Source: Dryocosmus kuriphilus | Lineage: Eukaryota; Arthropoda; Insecta; Hymenoptera; Cynipidae | Length of the DNA: 64,000 bases | Direction of reading: 5' to 3' | Assembly (NCBI GenBank): GCA_038277395.1 | Contig: CM076189.1 | Location: 213,444,011-213,508,010 of the forward strand | In this document: piece after piece, positions 11,690-24,116 of the stretch | How the letters are laid out: each line of letters starts with the position of its first letter | Numbering within the stretch: the stretch's first letter is position 1 | Made by a program: the position numbers and the translations under genes | The notes under the pieces: generated by a model | Told to the model about the DNA's origin: nothing | The model's database searches: none | Seen by the model: only the letters and a program-made list of their open reading frames with translations

Positions 11690-12120
11690 AGAAAAGGTAA
11701 TCTCCTGAAATAATCTTAATCAAACCCCTACCCCTTTTCCAAATCTCTTCCTGGGCATGTTTTCTGGCTCTGAAAACGGCACCCCTTTGATTGGTTATTG
11801 AAATAATGTTGATAAAACCCCTACCCCCTTTCCAATTCTCTTGAGCGTATGTTTTCTGTTTCGTAAAAAAGGCATCCCTTTCATTTTTCCTAAAAAAAAT
11901 GTTGATCAAACCCCTGCCCCCTTTCCAAGTCCCTTCCGGCAATGTTTTCTCTGCCCTGAATATAGCTGATTTTTTTTGTGTTTTTTTGTTTGTGAGCCCT
12001 GTTCTCTTAAGTGTATGTCTTCTGTTTCCTGAAAAGGGCACCCCTTTAATTTTTCGTAAAAAAAATGTTGATCAAACCCCTTCCCCCTTTCCAAGTCCCT
12101 TCCCACGATGTTTTCTCTCC
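11690..12120. repeat. Degenerate tandem repeat inside the Merlin element
   Basis: A block of the type 'gttgatcaaacccct' followed by a C/T-rich tract and 'ccaa' recurs near 11712, 11808, 11900 and 12068. The spacing is irregular, about 95-170 bp. The ORFs visible here on both strands follow the repeat and show no domain. Confidence 0.6.
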
Positions 12121-12344
12121 CCTAAATATAGCTATTTTTTTTTTTTAATTGTCTGTGAGCCCTGATAAGAGCTGATTTTTTAACACTGTTTTTTGAACAC
12201 TAAAAACTAATCCTTTGTATATTTTTTGTTAGCCCTGAAAAGGGCTGATTTTGGTTTTTGCCTCTTTATGGTGGAATTTAGAATAAGAAATAAATTTAAA
12301 TAAAAATCACGAGAAAAAAAATCATGGTATCTGAGTACTCATAA

Positions 12345-13218
12345 GGGGTAAACTTTAGTAATATCATTCAGGAATGCTCCGAATTTGCAAGGTTTATCTT
12401 AGCGAATTCGGACATACATAAACTGTGCCAAATAGGAATCAAACAGATTTCTGCTTCGATGGGCATCTGGAAACATGCGTTTCACACACGACCACGTGCC
12501 TTCGATGGTGTTGGAATGTGCACCTGTTTCCGGATCTTTAAAACACCGAATGGTTTACTTGAAAATGTTTAAATCCTTTCCTTTCAAGAGAGCTGTAAGA
12601 TTTCCAGCAATCGCTAATAATCTAGTTCCCGGTTTAATGCATTCCTGAATGATTTTACACAAAGTTTCCGCTGATCTGTCCTTGACGATTCTCAAAAAGC
12701 ATTTGTTGCTTTCGCGTTCGACACCGCCGAAAACCCAGTCACCTTCAACATGTTTTCCCCGATTATATTTTCGTTTTCCGAATTTCGATTCGTCAATTTC
12801 AACAATCCGGCCAACTCCACCGATTTGTTCATTTTCTGCGGAAACTATATTTTCACGACGAACGATTATTTGTTGGTACCGGATTGACCCAAAAATACGT
12901 TACTTTGAGAATGTCGTAGAACCCCAGTTTTGACTTCTCAAACCAAGACCCCTTACGTACTGATTTTTCTTTCTTGCATGTTTTTTCAATACCTCGACAT
13001 TTGAACTGATCTCTTGAAATAGTTGCTTTATTTAAATTCATTTCTTTTCCGCATTCATACACTACACTTTTGGCAATTAAACTATGCTTTTGAAGAAATT
13101 TAAGCATTTCCAAAGGAGATAATCCCTTTAAATTCACAATTTGTTCGAAATCCCACGTTTGCGACATCTTAAAATTCGACAAATATTCTAAACAATGTTC
13201 TTGCGTCTGTGATTCCAA
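12345..13218 (-). pseudogene. ISXO2/IS1595-like transposase pseudogene
   Basis: The N-terminal part (13218-12853) has the family's helical and zinc-ribbon region: YECGKEMNLN, then VRKGSWFEKSKL and VTYFWVN. The DDE core follows in other frames: IGGVGRIVEIDESKFG (first Asp), the SDCWKSYSSLE block (second Asp) and GAHSNTIEGTWSCVKRMF (terminal Glu). A frameshift near 12860 is followed by an apparent internal loss of about 40-50 residues expected between these domains. A second frameshift lies near 12620, and in-frame stops fall near 12545 and 12405. All three catalytic acidic residues remain, but no intact protein can be made. Confidence 0.85.
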
Positions 13219-13820
13219 AGCTAATCATAATATTTACAATTTTTCAAAATTTATGAACGCGACTATCGATTCTGATATATATCGATACATATCTCGATTG
13301 CCGATAGTAGCCAAGATGGCGTCCTGCAGTTTGATGAGAAAGCTGATCTGTGTTAAATTGTTGTTTTCTTTTGGTCAAAATAGCGAATGCCGGTATAAAA
13401 AAATAAGTAAAAATCTTTTAATTACTTCGAGTAGGAGTAAATTATAAATATTTACAGTATTTCTTTCCGTACAAAACTTCAAAAGCATCTAAACAATCAG
13501 GTAAATGCGATTATTCACATACCCTGAGATACTCATATTTGACACCTTCTAGTAATTAAACTAATAACAATTTTTAACTTTTTTCTTATCAAATCACTTC
13601 ATTTATACTTCAATTATAGATTTTATTACTTTGTTTCCTAAAAAAAATTTTTTTATGAAAAATACAGACCTGACGTGGCTATTCTGCAATTTAACCAAAC
13701 TTTAATTTAAAACACTGGCTCGGCGTCAATTTTTATAATTCTACTTCTTAATAATTAAATGTCATTCTTTTTTCAATTTATCAAATTTACCGTATCTAGC
13801 AATTTTATAAAGTTTTGTTT

Positions 13821-13822
<2 letters not shown>

Positions 13823-13858
<36 letters not shown>

Positions 13859-14248
13859 CCGGAGAGTGCAGGATCTAGGGCAACCCATATTAAACAGTTT
13901 CGAGGAAATCGAGAGAATTTTTCGCAGTGAATTTTCTGACGCACTTCTATTTGATACGTTCGATCGACTCTGAGCATCTAGTTTCAAAAGGAAGACCTTG
14001 AAAGACGCTCTTCCTGGAATATCACCGAAATAAAGAGCATGTCTCTTTGTTATGCAAGCATCGGTCGAACGAATTGACGTTCCCGATATGCTCGTCTTTG
14101 AGCTCTGAGTTTCTTTATGAGAAATAAGCGTAAATGTGACTGATATTTTAAGGATATTTTTTAAAAGGGGACATATGTTTCCCACGTCTCGAAGATTATT
14201 TGTTCCTTTCGCGATTCTTATCCATAAGTTATAAATTAAAATCTGCAT
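13823..14248 (-). other. Possible poly(A)-tailed retrocopy, minus strand
   Basis: A run of 31 T (13823-13853) is followed on the + strand by about 400 bp of moderately complex sequence. On the minus strand this reads as a 142-codon frame running straight into a poly(A) tract. That is the layout of a reverse-transcribed RNA copy (SINE, LINE tail or processed pseudogene). I do not recognise the sequence, no polyadenylation signal precedes the tract, and no target duplication was found. A simple poly-T expansion is the alternative. Confidence 0.35.
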
Positions 14249-14249
14249 T

Positions 14250-17200
14250 TTTAAAATCAGTTTTTGAATGCAACAATTTTTTCCAATTCTTGTCCAATTT
14301 CTCCTATATAATTTTGGAAGTTATTCCAACAGTATGGAAATTTATTCAGTTTTTTTTTCGATTCAAAATATAAAATGTACTTTTCCTATTGGGAATGGTG
14401 GTCGACCGTTTCGCCATCTGATGTCCAAAAACAGAACTAGGAGGAGTAGGTAGCGAGCTGTCATACCCACGTGAAAACATGTGATTTGTATAATTAAAAT
14501 TTAAAATGAGTTAAATATTGTTTAAGTTATAAAAATGGGACTTTCTGTAAATGAAATCCGTAGTTCTACTAAATCAATTGTAATTTTGTGGAAGGTTAAA
14601 TGCCGGTCACGTCATATTTTGCAGTAAAAGAAGTGATGCAAATCTGTGATTGCTTTTCGTTTACTACATTTAAATTGTAAAAAAATGTAGAAATATAACA
14701 AAAATTGAACTCTAAAGTAGAAAAAAACTATAGCTTTTTTTTTTTAGTAATTTAATTAAAATTTTTCTTTTATCAAATCTCAATATACCACACAGCATAT
14801 TACCACATAAGATAAAAGTTTGAGGTTAGGTAATATGGGTCAGATTTAAAATCTTTACAATTTACAATATAGTTAATGTGGTTAAATATAATGCAAATAC
14901 AGTTAAATTGCAATTAAAAAATTAAAAATAATAAGAGAAATATATTCTAGATACGAACGCAACTTATTTAATTGATCATGTGAACAATAGTTATTAGTTC
15001 TGTGGCTTTTACAATACTAAGTGACACGAGCTAAGTTATTACATATTTGTTGTAACCTTTTGTCCCACTTTCAAAACTCTTTCTCATAGAATTGTCCTAT
15101 CAATCATTTCAATTTTTCCAATTTTGTTTAAATATCTAATTGTTATATTATCGGATTTTGGAAAGTGACGAAACTCAAATCCAGATTATTACACTGTGCT
15201 GCAGACGAAAAAAGTGCAAAAGATTTAGCTTTTGGACTTTTTGGGGGGCAACTGCACCCTTCCCTCCGTAATTAGGTGGGCCGCACGTGCAATTTGCAGA
15301 GATTATTTGTGAAAATTAACATTTTTTGCGCATTTGCACGGAGGTTATGACAGTCTGCACTCTGCACTCCGCTACCTACTCTTTCTAGTTTCTGATTTTT
15401 GCCATTCGTGCTCCGCGCTTTTGCCACCAGGTGGCGTATTCGACTTTAGCCATTCCCAGTACAGAAATGGGAATTTTTCCCAATTTGTTCAATTCTGTAA
15501 ACCAAAAAAAGCAGAAAAAAAATAATCCCCAGCAATCGAAAAAATCTTAAAATTTAAAAAAAAAAAACTATTTTGAAAGTTTATTCTTGTATTTTGAATT
15601 TAATTTATTACAAAATAAATTAATTTTGAGTTATTATTATTTTTTAAATTATTTATTTACAGCTTTTCTTAATATTGTGTATTAATTTTGTAACTTTATG
15701 CAATTAATAACGAATATTTAACTTTGTCCAAGCTTGTTATTGTTAAAAAAGACCTTAATATGCCAAGGTTGAATATTTGTTCATAAATTTGTTTACAGCA
15801 TTCAGTTTTTAATTTTTTTACAGCATTCAGTTTTATTTATTGACAAATTTCCATTATTGGATATCATTGGTAATCTGATGCAAACAATATTTCATAATAA
15901 AAGAATATTTCTCCCTAACAGAATGTCCAAGGTGGGCATTTGTTTATATAAAATTTGTTATTAAAGACAAAAATTGTTTATTGTTAGCAGTGACTTTTAC
16001 TAGACAATCAATTTTAGAATAGTTGCAATAAAATTTAGTGAAAAAAGAAAAGCTGATTAAGAGAAATCGACAAAACTGCACATTTGCTCAAAAAATTGTT
16101 TATAACAATTATTATAACAACAACTGTTACCAAATACCACTCTAATAATAAATCACAACGATATTAGTACAAAACAATTTTTTTTACAAGAAACTGATGC
16201 ACTGGAGTATTTGTTTAATTAATTGTTTATATAGTTAAATTAAATATTGATTAAAGTTTTTTTATTGTTGGAGACCATGTTCATTAATTCTGATAAAATG
16301 TTGGTTTATTTAACTAATTTTTTTTAGAGATAAAAAATCATATTGTTGAAATGTCAATTTTTCCCAATCAGGACACTCGATACACGCAAAAGTAGTGTAA
16401 AATTAAAAAGGAAGAGAAAAAAAATCAATAAAAATTACTTTGTGATCATGATGCACTTTTTCATTTTCATCTAAAATATAGGATTTTTGGGGGAATTTTA
16501 TGTGGACATTTAGGGAAAATTCTCCAAATAGTGGATTTTTACGAAAATAGGGGACAGGCTTCACTATCAAAATTACTAAGTTTCCATAATCTGAAATTCA
16601 TTTTTGAATGCTACAAACTTAATATAAAATTTGCAACGTTTTAAATTGAAATTGATCTATTTGTCATTTAGTCCAAATTTCGCATTCGACAATTTTAAAC
16701 TGCTGAATTTCAATTTGACATTTAGGAACGTTGCAATTTGTTATTAAACATTTTTTAATCTATTTTATATGCTTGCAAGGAAAAATTTTCTAATATTGCA
16801 ATATTTCACCTTTTAATATTTCCAACTTGGAAAGGCTTAAAACTTTCTAAATCTACGCATGCAATTACTGTTATTAAACATAAAAAATGTAATTAAGGCA
16901 AGGAATACTCCGTACATTTTTTCCCTCACTTGTGGAAGTAAATGATTTTATCACCTCAAATAAAAGCCTCGTAGGTGAATACATTTTTAATTTACCTATA
17001 TAGCTTTGATTCTGAAATGAGCCGAAATTGATATTAAAATTTTTAAACAAAAAATAAAAATGTAAATTCATTGAAACCTAAAAATTAATCAAAACAAATT
17101 GCGGATCATCTATCAAAGATAAATATTGAATATGCATCAGCGTAGATGTTCAACAGCGAGAAAAGGTGGTTTTGCGTCACCATTGAAAGGATTATATTAT

Positions 17201-17560
17201 GTAAATGTAAGATTGTAAGATTCCACGTTGCTTCCTACTTCTATGTATTTCTCCCAGCTCCCGTCAAATATGTTTTTATGCAAAATCCAAGCTGGACTAA
17301 GAGCATCAAGGGAATTTTTCCACTCAAGTAATTCAGCTTTAAAGCTCTCTCTGGCGCAATAGCAATAAAACTTCATTAGGAGAAGCCATCTCTTCTCTCA
17401 GCATTTTTAAGCCCTTATAAGAGGACTGAGGAATCATATACTATAAGCTTCATTTTATACAATTTCCCCTTTCTTTACTCGCATCTCGTTTTCCATACAA
17501 TAATCAGAAATCCGGGAAATAATTAATAATAATAATACAAAAACGTATGTGCGAATTTTC
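14250..17560. other. Gene-free AT-rich stretch
   Basis: Frames here are short and show no domain. A short direct repeat of 'acagcattcagtttt' lies near 15797 and 15821. The only local GC-richer island is about 15240-15470, which contains the motif annotated separately. Confidence 0.45.
15423..15435. promoter_or_regulatory. CTCF-like motif GCCACCAGGTGGC
   Basis: This 13-mer fits the CCA(C/G)(C/T)AG(G/T)GGC-type core bound by CTCF and is nearly self-complementary around the central A. It lies in a small GC-richer island inside AT-rich DNA. One motif match in 64 kb is weak evidence of binding. Confidence 0.3.
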
Positions 17561-18861
17561 CACCGGCCCAAAGTCGGGCCAACTTTGCCAACCAGAGGTC
17601 GGCCCACATACCGAAATGACAACTACGGGCCGACGCACAGTGGGTCAAAAAAAGTGACTGTGAACAAATAAATTTTCAGCCCACAATTTTCATCCCATTT
17701 GCAAGTTTTTTTTTTTAAATGAAAGACTATGAAATTGTGCATTGTTTCAAGGTTCGACGTTTTACAAAAGTTGTGTGCAAAATTTTTTTATCTGACTTTA
17801 AATGGTCAGAATTCAGGCAGAAATCCATTGAAAATGTGGTCTGTGAGTGTCAGCTTCATAACAAATTTTTTCGGATTGTTGTAAACAAATTAGTGAACAA
17901 AAGTTATATCTTTTCTATTTGCGATAATGAAGTACTTATAACCGATATTTTTTGTAGAAGATGGAAGTACAAGAATCTTTAATTAAAATTAGTATAAGTT
18001 AAATATGAATCATTAATTTTTTATAACAATTTAGTAAACAAATTCCTAACGACGCAATTTTCCAATAGAAACATTTCGTTTTTTTCTAGGAGAATCAAAT
18101 GCTAGAATCTTGCCAATGGTTCACCACTGTAGTAATTTGCTACTAGACAACAATTGTATATTATTTAAATGAATTGAATTAATAAATGCATCATTCAGCC
18201 ATTTTACAGTAGATAATTTTCGTTTCTTCATCAGAATCAACTACAGATCTTTCACTGATGATCATTTACTATAGATGTTGTACTTTTTTAAAACAATAAT
18301 TCATTATTTAAACAAATTTAATAAACGTATAATTCCGCCATTTTTCCGTAGATAAGTTTCATTTCTTCAGCAGAATCAACCATGAATATCTCACCAATGG
18401 TCTTGTCTTATGGATACAACATAATATTTAAAATATTTAATATTTATTTGATTTAACATATGGATATATTGTGCTTTTAAATAGCAGTTCATTAACAAGT
18501 TTCATAAACGAATTCTTCATTTGACCAGTTATCAGTTAAGAATTTCTTTTAGCATAATCAACTCTTGTTGTACCAATTGGTCAATTATCGGAAGAGGCGC
18601 AAGAAGCGAGAAACAAAGGTTTTAAGAGATGCAGAAAAAACAGCACCAGGAAGACATCTGCGCTTCGTATGAAGAAGGACATCCTGCGTTTCTGATTAGT
18701 TTCTGCTGATTCCTACTTGCAAAGTTTAAGAAGAGATTTTCCAAAAGTTGCAAGACCCTTGCTTCGAGAAGCCCCAGGCCCCCCTTGATCCTTGAAAAGT
18801 AATTAAAGATTTAAAGAAAGGCCCACTGGCAAAAAATTTCAGTTGATTATACTAAAAAAAA

Positions 18862-20104
18862 TCTGCCCGCCTCGCGGGCACATTCACATCGCGCGCTTCG
18901 CGCGAAGTATGAGCGCGCTTAAGGCGCGCGTCTGTTGGCACTCGCACTTCGCGCTCAATAGATTATTCACCTCGCGCTACGCGCTCGATATTTATGGATC
19001 GTATATACCTTTAAATTAAAAATTACAAAAGAAATTATTTTACTTAAGGCTCTATCGCCCTTAAAGAATACATTCTCATCATGACACTCGCGCTTCGCGC
19101 TCGATAATTACATTTTTTTTAAACACATTGTAGATTGGTAAAGCTCTTTGTGATTTTCCAAATTTTCACAATACAGGATTTCGATTCTTAAAAGTAAAAC
19201 GATGAGTCTTATAAATAAATTTTGTAGCTCTTTCCAAGGTGAACAATTCTGCTTGTTAATATTTTCTCATATTTTGCATAGTTTTGCTGAAAAGTGGTTT
19301 TCTTTATATTTCATAACATATTTCACGAATCACTCAAAAACTACGCGTCTGCTCAAAAAAATGGTAGAGAGCAAATTTGTAGACCTTTTTGAGGCGAACA
19401 ACTTTGTTTATTATTATTTTTCCGTATCTTGCATAGTTTGGCGGGAAATTTGAAAATCTTGATTTTTAATAACGGTTTATCGATTAAAACAAAAACTGTG
19501 CATTTTATCAAAAAATGGTTAAAACAAAATTTGTAGATCTTTTTAAATTGAACAACTTTCTTCTTTACCATTTTTTTGTATCTTGAATATTTTGGCGGGA
19601 AACCAGAGTTTTTTAATTTTAATAGCGTTTTCTTGATTAAAACAAAAACCGTTCATTTTATCAAAAAACGGTTAAGACAAAATTTGTAGATTTTTTTGAG
19701 ATGAACAATTTTACTTTCTTACATTTTTTTTTGTATCTCTCATAGTTTAGCCGGAAAATGGATTTTTTGATTTTGTGAAAACCGTTTTTGATGGATAAAA
19801 CCATAACCGTTGGTCAAAAACCGCTGGTGAACGAACTCGTCCTTTCTTTTTACCCCTTAAAGAGGTGTACCAAAGCGCACTCTAATCCGAGTAGTCCTTC
19901 GAAAGTTATCGTGGGAACAGACTCCAACGACGACGACAACGACGACAACAACGACAACGACGACGACGACAACAGACAGACAGACACCGTCGTAAAAACC
20001 GTTTTTTTTGGATTCAGGAGGTCTCAAAACGTGGAGATTTCATGAAATCCGCGAAAGTCAAATTTTACATAAATCTAATACCTTCTCTGATGAGAGTGTA
20101 AAAA
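18862..20104 (+). repeat. GC-hairpin repeat, copy 1
   Basis: The copy begins TCTGCCCGCCTCGCGGGCAC, a perfect GCCCGC-ctc-GCGGGC hairpin. A series of 'cgcgcttcgcgc' boxes follows, then a 600-bp section with repeated 'aaaatttgtaga' sub-units. A (GAC)n/(CAGA)n microsatellite lies at 19925-19990. The end reads 'accttctctgatgagagtgt'. The 85-codon frame inside is repeat-derived, with an Asp/Asn run from the microsatellite. Confidence 0.85.
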
Positions 20105-20848
20105 TTCTTAACTGAACGCTGGTCAAATGAAGAATTCGTTTATCAAACTTGTTTAAATAATTGATTGTTATTTAAAAGCAAAATATCCATAACATAAGGC
20201 CATTGGGGAGATATTCATAGTTGATTCTGCTGAAGAAATGAAACTTATCTACTGAAAAGTGGTGGAATTATACATTTGTTTATTAAATTTGTTTAAATAA
20301 TGAATTACTGTTTTTAAAGAGTACAACATCTATAGCAAATGATCATCAGTGAAAGATTTGTAGTTGATTCTGATGAAGAAACGAAACTTATCTACTGTAA
20401 AATGGTTTACTAAATTTTTTTAAATGATATACAATTATTGTTGTTTAGTAGCAAATTATTACAGTGGAGGACCATTGGCAAGACAGTAGCACATGATTCT
20501 CCTAGAAAAAACGAAACTTTTCTATTGGAAAATGGCTCTGTTAGGAATTTTCTCATTAAATTTTTATAAACAATTAATAATTTATATTTAACTTCTTATA
20601 ATTTTAATTAAACATTTTAGTAGTTCCATCTTCTTAAAAAAAATATGGGTCAAAAGTACTTCATTATCGCAAATAGAAAAGATATAACTTTTGTTCACTA
20701 ATTTATTTACAACAATCCGAAAAAATTTGTTATGAAGCTGGCACTCACAGACCGCATTTTTAATAAGTTTCTGCCTAGATTCTGAACCATTTAAAGTCAG
20801 ATAAAAAAATTTGGAACAAAATGGTAACCATGAAAAGACAAAATTTAT

Positions 20849-21906
20849 TACATTCTCATCTCAATGAGAAGATATTAGTTTTATGTGAAAACTGACTTTC
20901 GCGGATTTCATCAAATCTCCACGTTTTGAGACCCCCTGAGTGAGAAAAAACGGTTTTTGCGACGGTGTCTGTCTGTCTGTTGTTGTTGTCGTTGTCTTCG
21001 TCGTCGTTGTCGTCGGCTTCTGTTACTGCGATAACTTTTGAAAGAATCATCAGATTGGATTGCGCTTTAGCACATTTCCTTAAGGCGTAAAAAGAAAGGA
21101 CGAGTTCGTTAACCAGCGGTTTTTGACGAGTGGTTATGATTTTATCCATCAAAAACGGTTTTCACAGAATCAAAAAGTCAATTTTCTGGCCAAAATATGC
21201 GAGATACAAAAAAAAACTGTAGAAAGTAAAATTTTTCATCTCGAAAAAATCTACAAATTTTGTTTTAACCACTTTTGATAAAAAGCATGATTTTTGTTTT
21301 AATCGAGAAAACGTTATTAAAAATAAAAAACTGTGGTTTCGTGCCAAAATATTTAAGATATGAAAAAAATGATAATAAACAAAGTTGTTCAACTCGAAAA
21401 GATCTACAAATTTTGTATTAACCATTTTTCAATAAAATGCATAGTTTTTGTTTTAATCGAGAAAACGTTATTAAAAATAAAAAATTCAAATTTTCCGCCA
21501 AACATGCAAGATATGAGAAAATATTAACAAGCAGAATTGTTCACCTTGGAAAGAGCTACAAAATTTATTTATAAGACTCTTCGTTTTAGTTTTAAGAATC
21601 GAAATCCTGTATTGTGAAAATTTGGAAAATCACAAAAAAAACTTTACCAATCTACAATGTGTTTTAAAAAAGTGTAATTATCGAGCGCGAAGTGCGAGTG
21701 TCATGGTGAGAATGTATTCCTTAAGAGCGATAGAGCCTTAAGTAAAATAATTTCTTTTGTAATTTTGTATTTAATGATTTATACGATCCATAAACACCGA
21801 GCGTGTAGCCCGAGGTAAATAACCTATCGAGCGCGAAGCGCGAGTGCCGTAAATAACGTATCGAGCGCGAAGCACGCGATGAGAATGTGCCCGCGAAGCG
21901 GGCAGA
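20849..21906 (-). repeat. GC-hairpin repeat, copy 2 (inverted)
   Basis: This is the same repeat in the opposite orientation, inserted into the right arm of the palindromic element. Its GC-hairpin end lies at 21890-21906 and its 'gaga' palindromic end at about 20849. Relative to copy 1 it has accumulated differences and is shorter. Confidence 0.85.
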
Positions 21907-22079
21907 TTTTTTTTTATTCATTTTGTTTGTTAAATAAAACATTTTTTACACAACTTCTTTAAAACGTCGAACCTTGAAACAATTCACAATTTCATAGACT
22001 CTCATTTAAAAACAAAACCTGCAAGTCGGATGAAAATTGATTTGTGCACAGGCAGTTTTCTTGCCCCACTGTGCGACGC

Positions 22080-22400
22080 GACGTTACATATACATATAGT
22101 TGCCGAATATTGACTCATCATGCGCTATCAAGGTTGGGCCAACTATAGACACTTGAAGCCGGGTCAACTATGGCTACTAAATTGGGCCAACTATGGCTAC
22201 TTGAAGTCGGCCGAACTACTGAAATGATAACTACGGACCGACTCTGTTAGCTGACTATTGATTGAACATACGCTACCATGATTGTGCCGCCACTAAAAGT
22301 TGGCCTAGCTACCGAAATGATAACTGCGGACCGACGCTGTTTGCCGACTATTGGCCCATCATACTCTAATAAGTTTAGGACAACTACTTTGTTACTTCAC
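22080..22400. repeat. Degenerate tandem repeats of about 100 bp
   Basis: Blocks of the type 'gggccaactatggc' and 'gaaatgataactacggaccgac' recur (near 22210-22240 and 22315-22340). A related block, 'gaaatgacaactacgggccg', lies at about 17612 in the same orientation on the far side of the palindromic element. These look like subterminal repeats of a mobile element. Confidence 0.55.
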
Positions 22401-22927
22401 TTAATTTTTTCTTGTCACAAATTAGCATGATGTACCCTCCAAGTACTCCAAAAAAATTGCTTTCTATTACTCTATTCACCGCACTGTATATACTTTACAC
22501 TTACTCATCAACTCGCTCACTACACTTATTTTCATAAATTTTGATCGACAGAAGTGATAAATATTTTCGAAAGACAGGAATTTTTCGGAATACTTGGAGA
22601 CCACGCACTAACCAGATGAACAGTGAGTATGTTATTCGCGGTCCTACAGAGGCGCTACAATCGCAACCATCTGATTGGTCTGATTGCGTCACGTGGTCTG
22701 AAAGCAGGCTCTTTTGTAATGTTTACAAGTAGACTCGTAATGGATAACGTTTAATATTGGTGAAAAGTGATGTCCCGCTTAAAAGCGGTGTGAAATATAT
22801 TATTTGAATGTTGAGTTACAATAAGGGTCAGTATTCAGATCGCAATATACATTGTTAGAGTAGCAAAAAGGGAATATTGTGAAGATGCTTATAGGTTAGG
22901 TTCTTGCGTCACATTTGAAAAAAAAAA
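22400..22927. other. No gene recognised
   Basis: Two overlapping 63-codon frames on opposite strands (22501-22732) show no domain. Base composition is slightly less AT-rich than the surroundings, but there is no other support for coding. Confidence 0.35.
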
Positions 22928-24116
22928 TCTGCCCGCCTCGCGGGCACATTCACATCGCGCGCTTCGCGCGAAGTATGAGCGCGCCTATGGCGCGCGTCTG
23001 TTGGCACTCGCGCTTCGCGCTCAATAGATTATTCACCTCGCGCTACGCGCTCGGTGTTTATGGATCGTATAAACCTTTAAATTAAAAATTCCAAAAGGAA
23101 CTATTTTACTTAAGGCTCTATCGCCCTTAAGGAATACATTCTCATCATGACACTCGCGCTTCGCGCTCGATAATTACATTTTTTTAAAAGACATTGTAGA
23201 TTGGTAAAGTTTTTTTGTGATTTTCCAAATTTTCACAATACAGGTTTTCGATTCTTAAAAGTAAAACGATGAGTCTTATAAATAAATTTTGTAGCTCTTT
23301 CCAAGGTGAACAAATTCTGCTTGCATAGTTTTGCTGAAAAGTGGTTTTCTTTATATTTCATAACATATTTCACGAATAACTCAAAAACTACGCGTCTGCT
23401 CAAAAAATGATAGGGAGCAAATTTGTAGATCTTTTTGAGGCGAACAACTTTGTTTATTATTATTTTCGCGTATCTTGCATAGTTTGGCGGGAAATTTGAA
23501 ATTTTTTATTTTTAATAACGTTTTATAGATTAAAACAAAAACCGTGCATTTTATGAAAAAATGGTTAAAACAAAATTGGTAGATATTTTTTAATTGAACA
23601 ACTTTGTTCCTTACCAATTTTTTGTATCTTGAATATTTTGGCGGGAAACCACAGTTTTTTAATTTTAATAGCGTTTTCTTGATTAAAACAAAAACCGTTC
23701 ATTTTATCAAAAAACGGTTAAGACAAAATTTGTAGATTTTTTTGAGGTGAACAATTTTACTTTCTTACATTTTTTTTTGTATCTCTCATAGTTTAGCCGG
23801 AAAATGGATTTTTTGATTTTGTGAAAACCGTTTTTGATGGATAAAACCATAACTGTTGGTCAGAAATCGCTGGTTAACGAACTCGTCCTTTCTTTTTACC
23901 CCTTAAAGAAGTGTACAAAGCGCACTCCAATCCGATTAGTCCTTCGAAAGTTATCGCGATCACAGAGACAACGACAACGGCGACAACAGACAGATAGACA
24001 CGGTCGTAAAAACCGTTTTTTCTGACTCAGGGGGTTCAAAACGTGGAGATTTCATGAAATCCGCGAAAGTCAAATTTTACATAAATCTAATACCTTCTCT
24101 GATGAGAATGTAAAAA
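22928..24116 (+). repeat. GC-hairpin repeat, copy 3
   Basis: This copy has the same start and end as copy 1 and the same orientation. Its GAC-type microsatellite is much shorter (near 23965-23995), so the tract length varies between copies. It lies about 2.8 kb from copy 1 and outside the palindromic element. Confidence 0.85.

Larger units (their letters stand above)
11167..13696 (-). mobile_element. Merlin-type DNA transposon (ISXO2/IS1595-like transposase), decayed
   Basis: Inverted repeats of about 450 bp (11167 to ~11612, ~13247 to 13696) begin with related sequence containing GCAGAATAGCCACGTCA. The flanking octamers CAACTTTA (11159-11166) and AAACTTTA (13697-13704) match at 7 of 8 bases; an 8-9 bp target duplication is known for Merlin. 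The ends are GG...CC. The interior carries a broken ISXO2-like transposase on the minus strand and a C-rich tandem repeat. Both observations point to Merlin, although arms this long are more than I expect for that group. Confidence 0.83.
17640..22065. mobile_element. Large palindromic element, interrupted by later insertions
   Basis: The left arm (about 17640-18590) is the inverted copy of 20105-20830 followed by 21935-22065. The right arm is split by a ~1.06-kb insertion (20849-21906), and another related insertion (18862-20104) occupies the centre. Once the insertion is removed, the arm is contiguous; for example 'ttcaaggttcgacgtttt' near 17748 is mirrored at about 21963-21980. The arms contain sub-repeats of about 140-190 bp around 'agaatcaac' boxes (near 18093, 18232, 18373, 18556). 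No transposase was seen. It is probably a non-autonomous long-inverted-repeat element. Confidence 0.75.

Noticed and set aside
11682..12165. Overlapping frames on both strands, 66-119 codons
   Set aside because: They translate the C-rich tandem repeat inside the Merlin element and have no domain.
17719..17982. 87-codon Cys-containing frame
   Set aside because: It lies in the arm of the palindromic element and its mirror copy near 20580-20815 is frameshifted, so there is no sign of coding selection.
19788..20045. 85-codon frame (and its relatives at 20856-21152 and 23834-24025)
   Set aside because: It belongs to the GC-hairpin repeat; the downstream half is a microsatellite, and copy 3 shifts frame within it.
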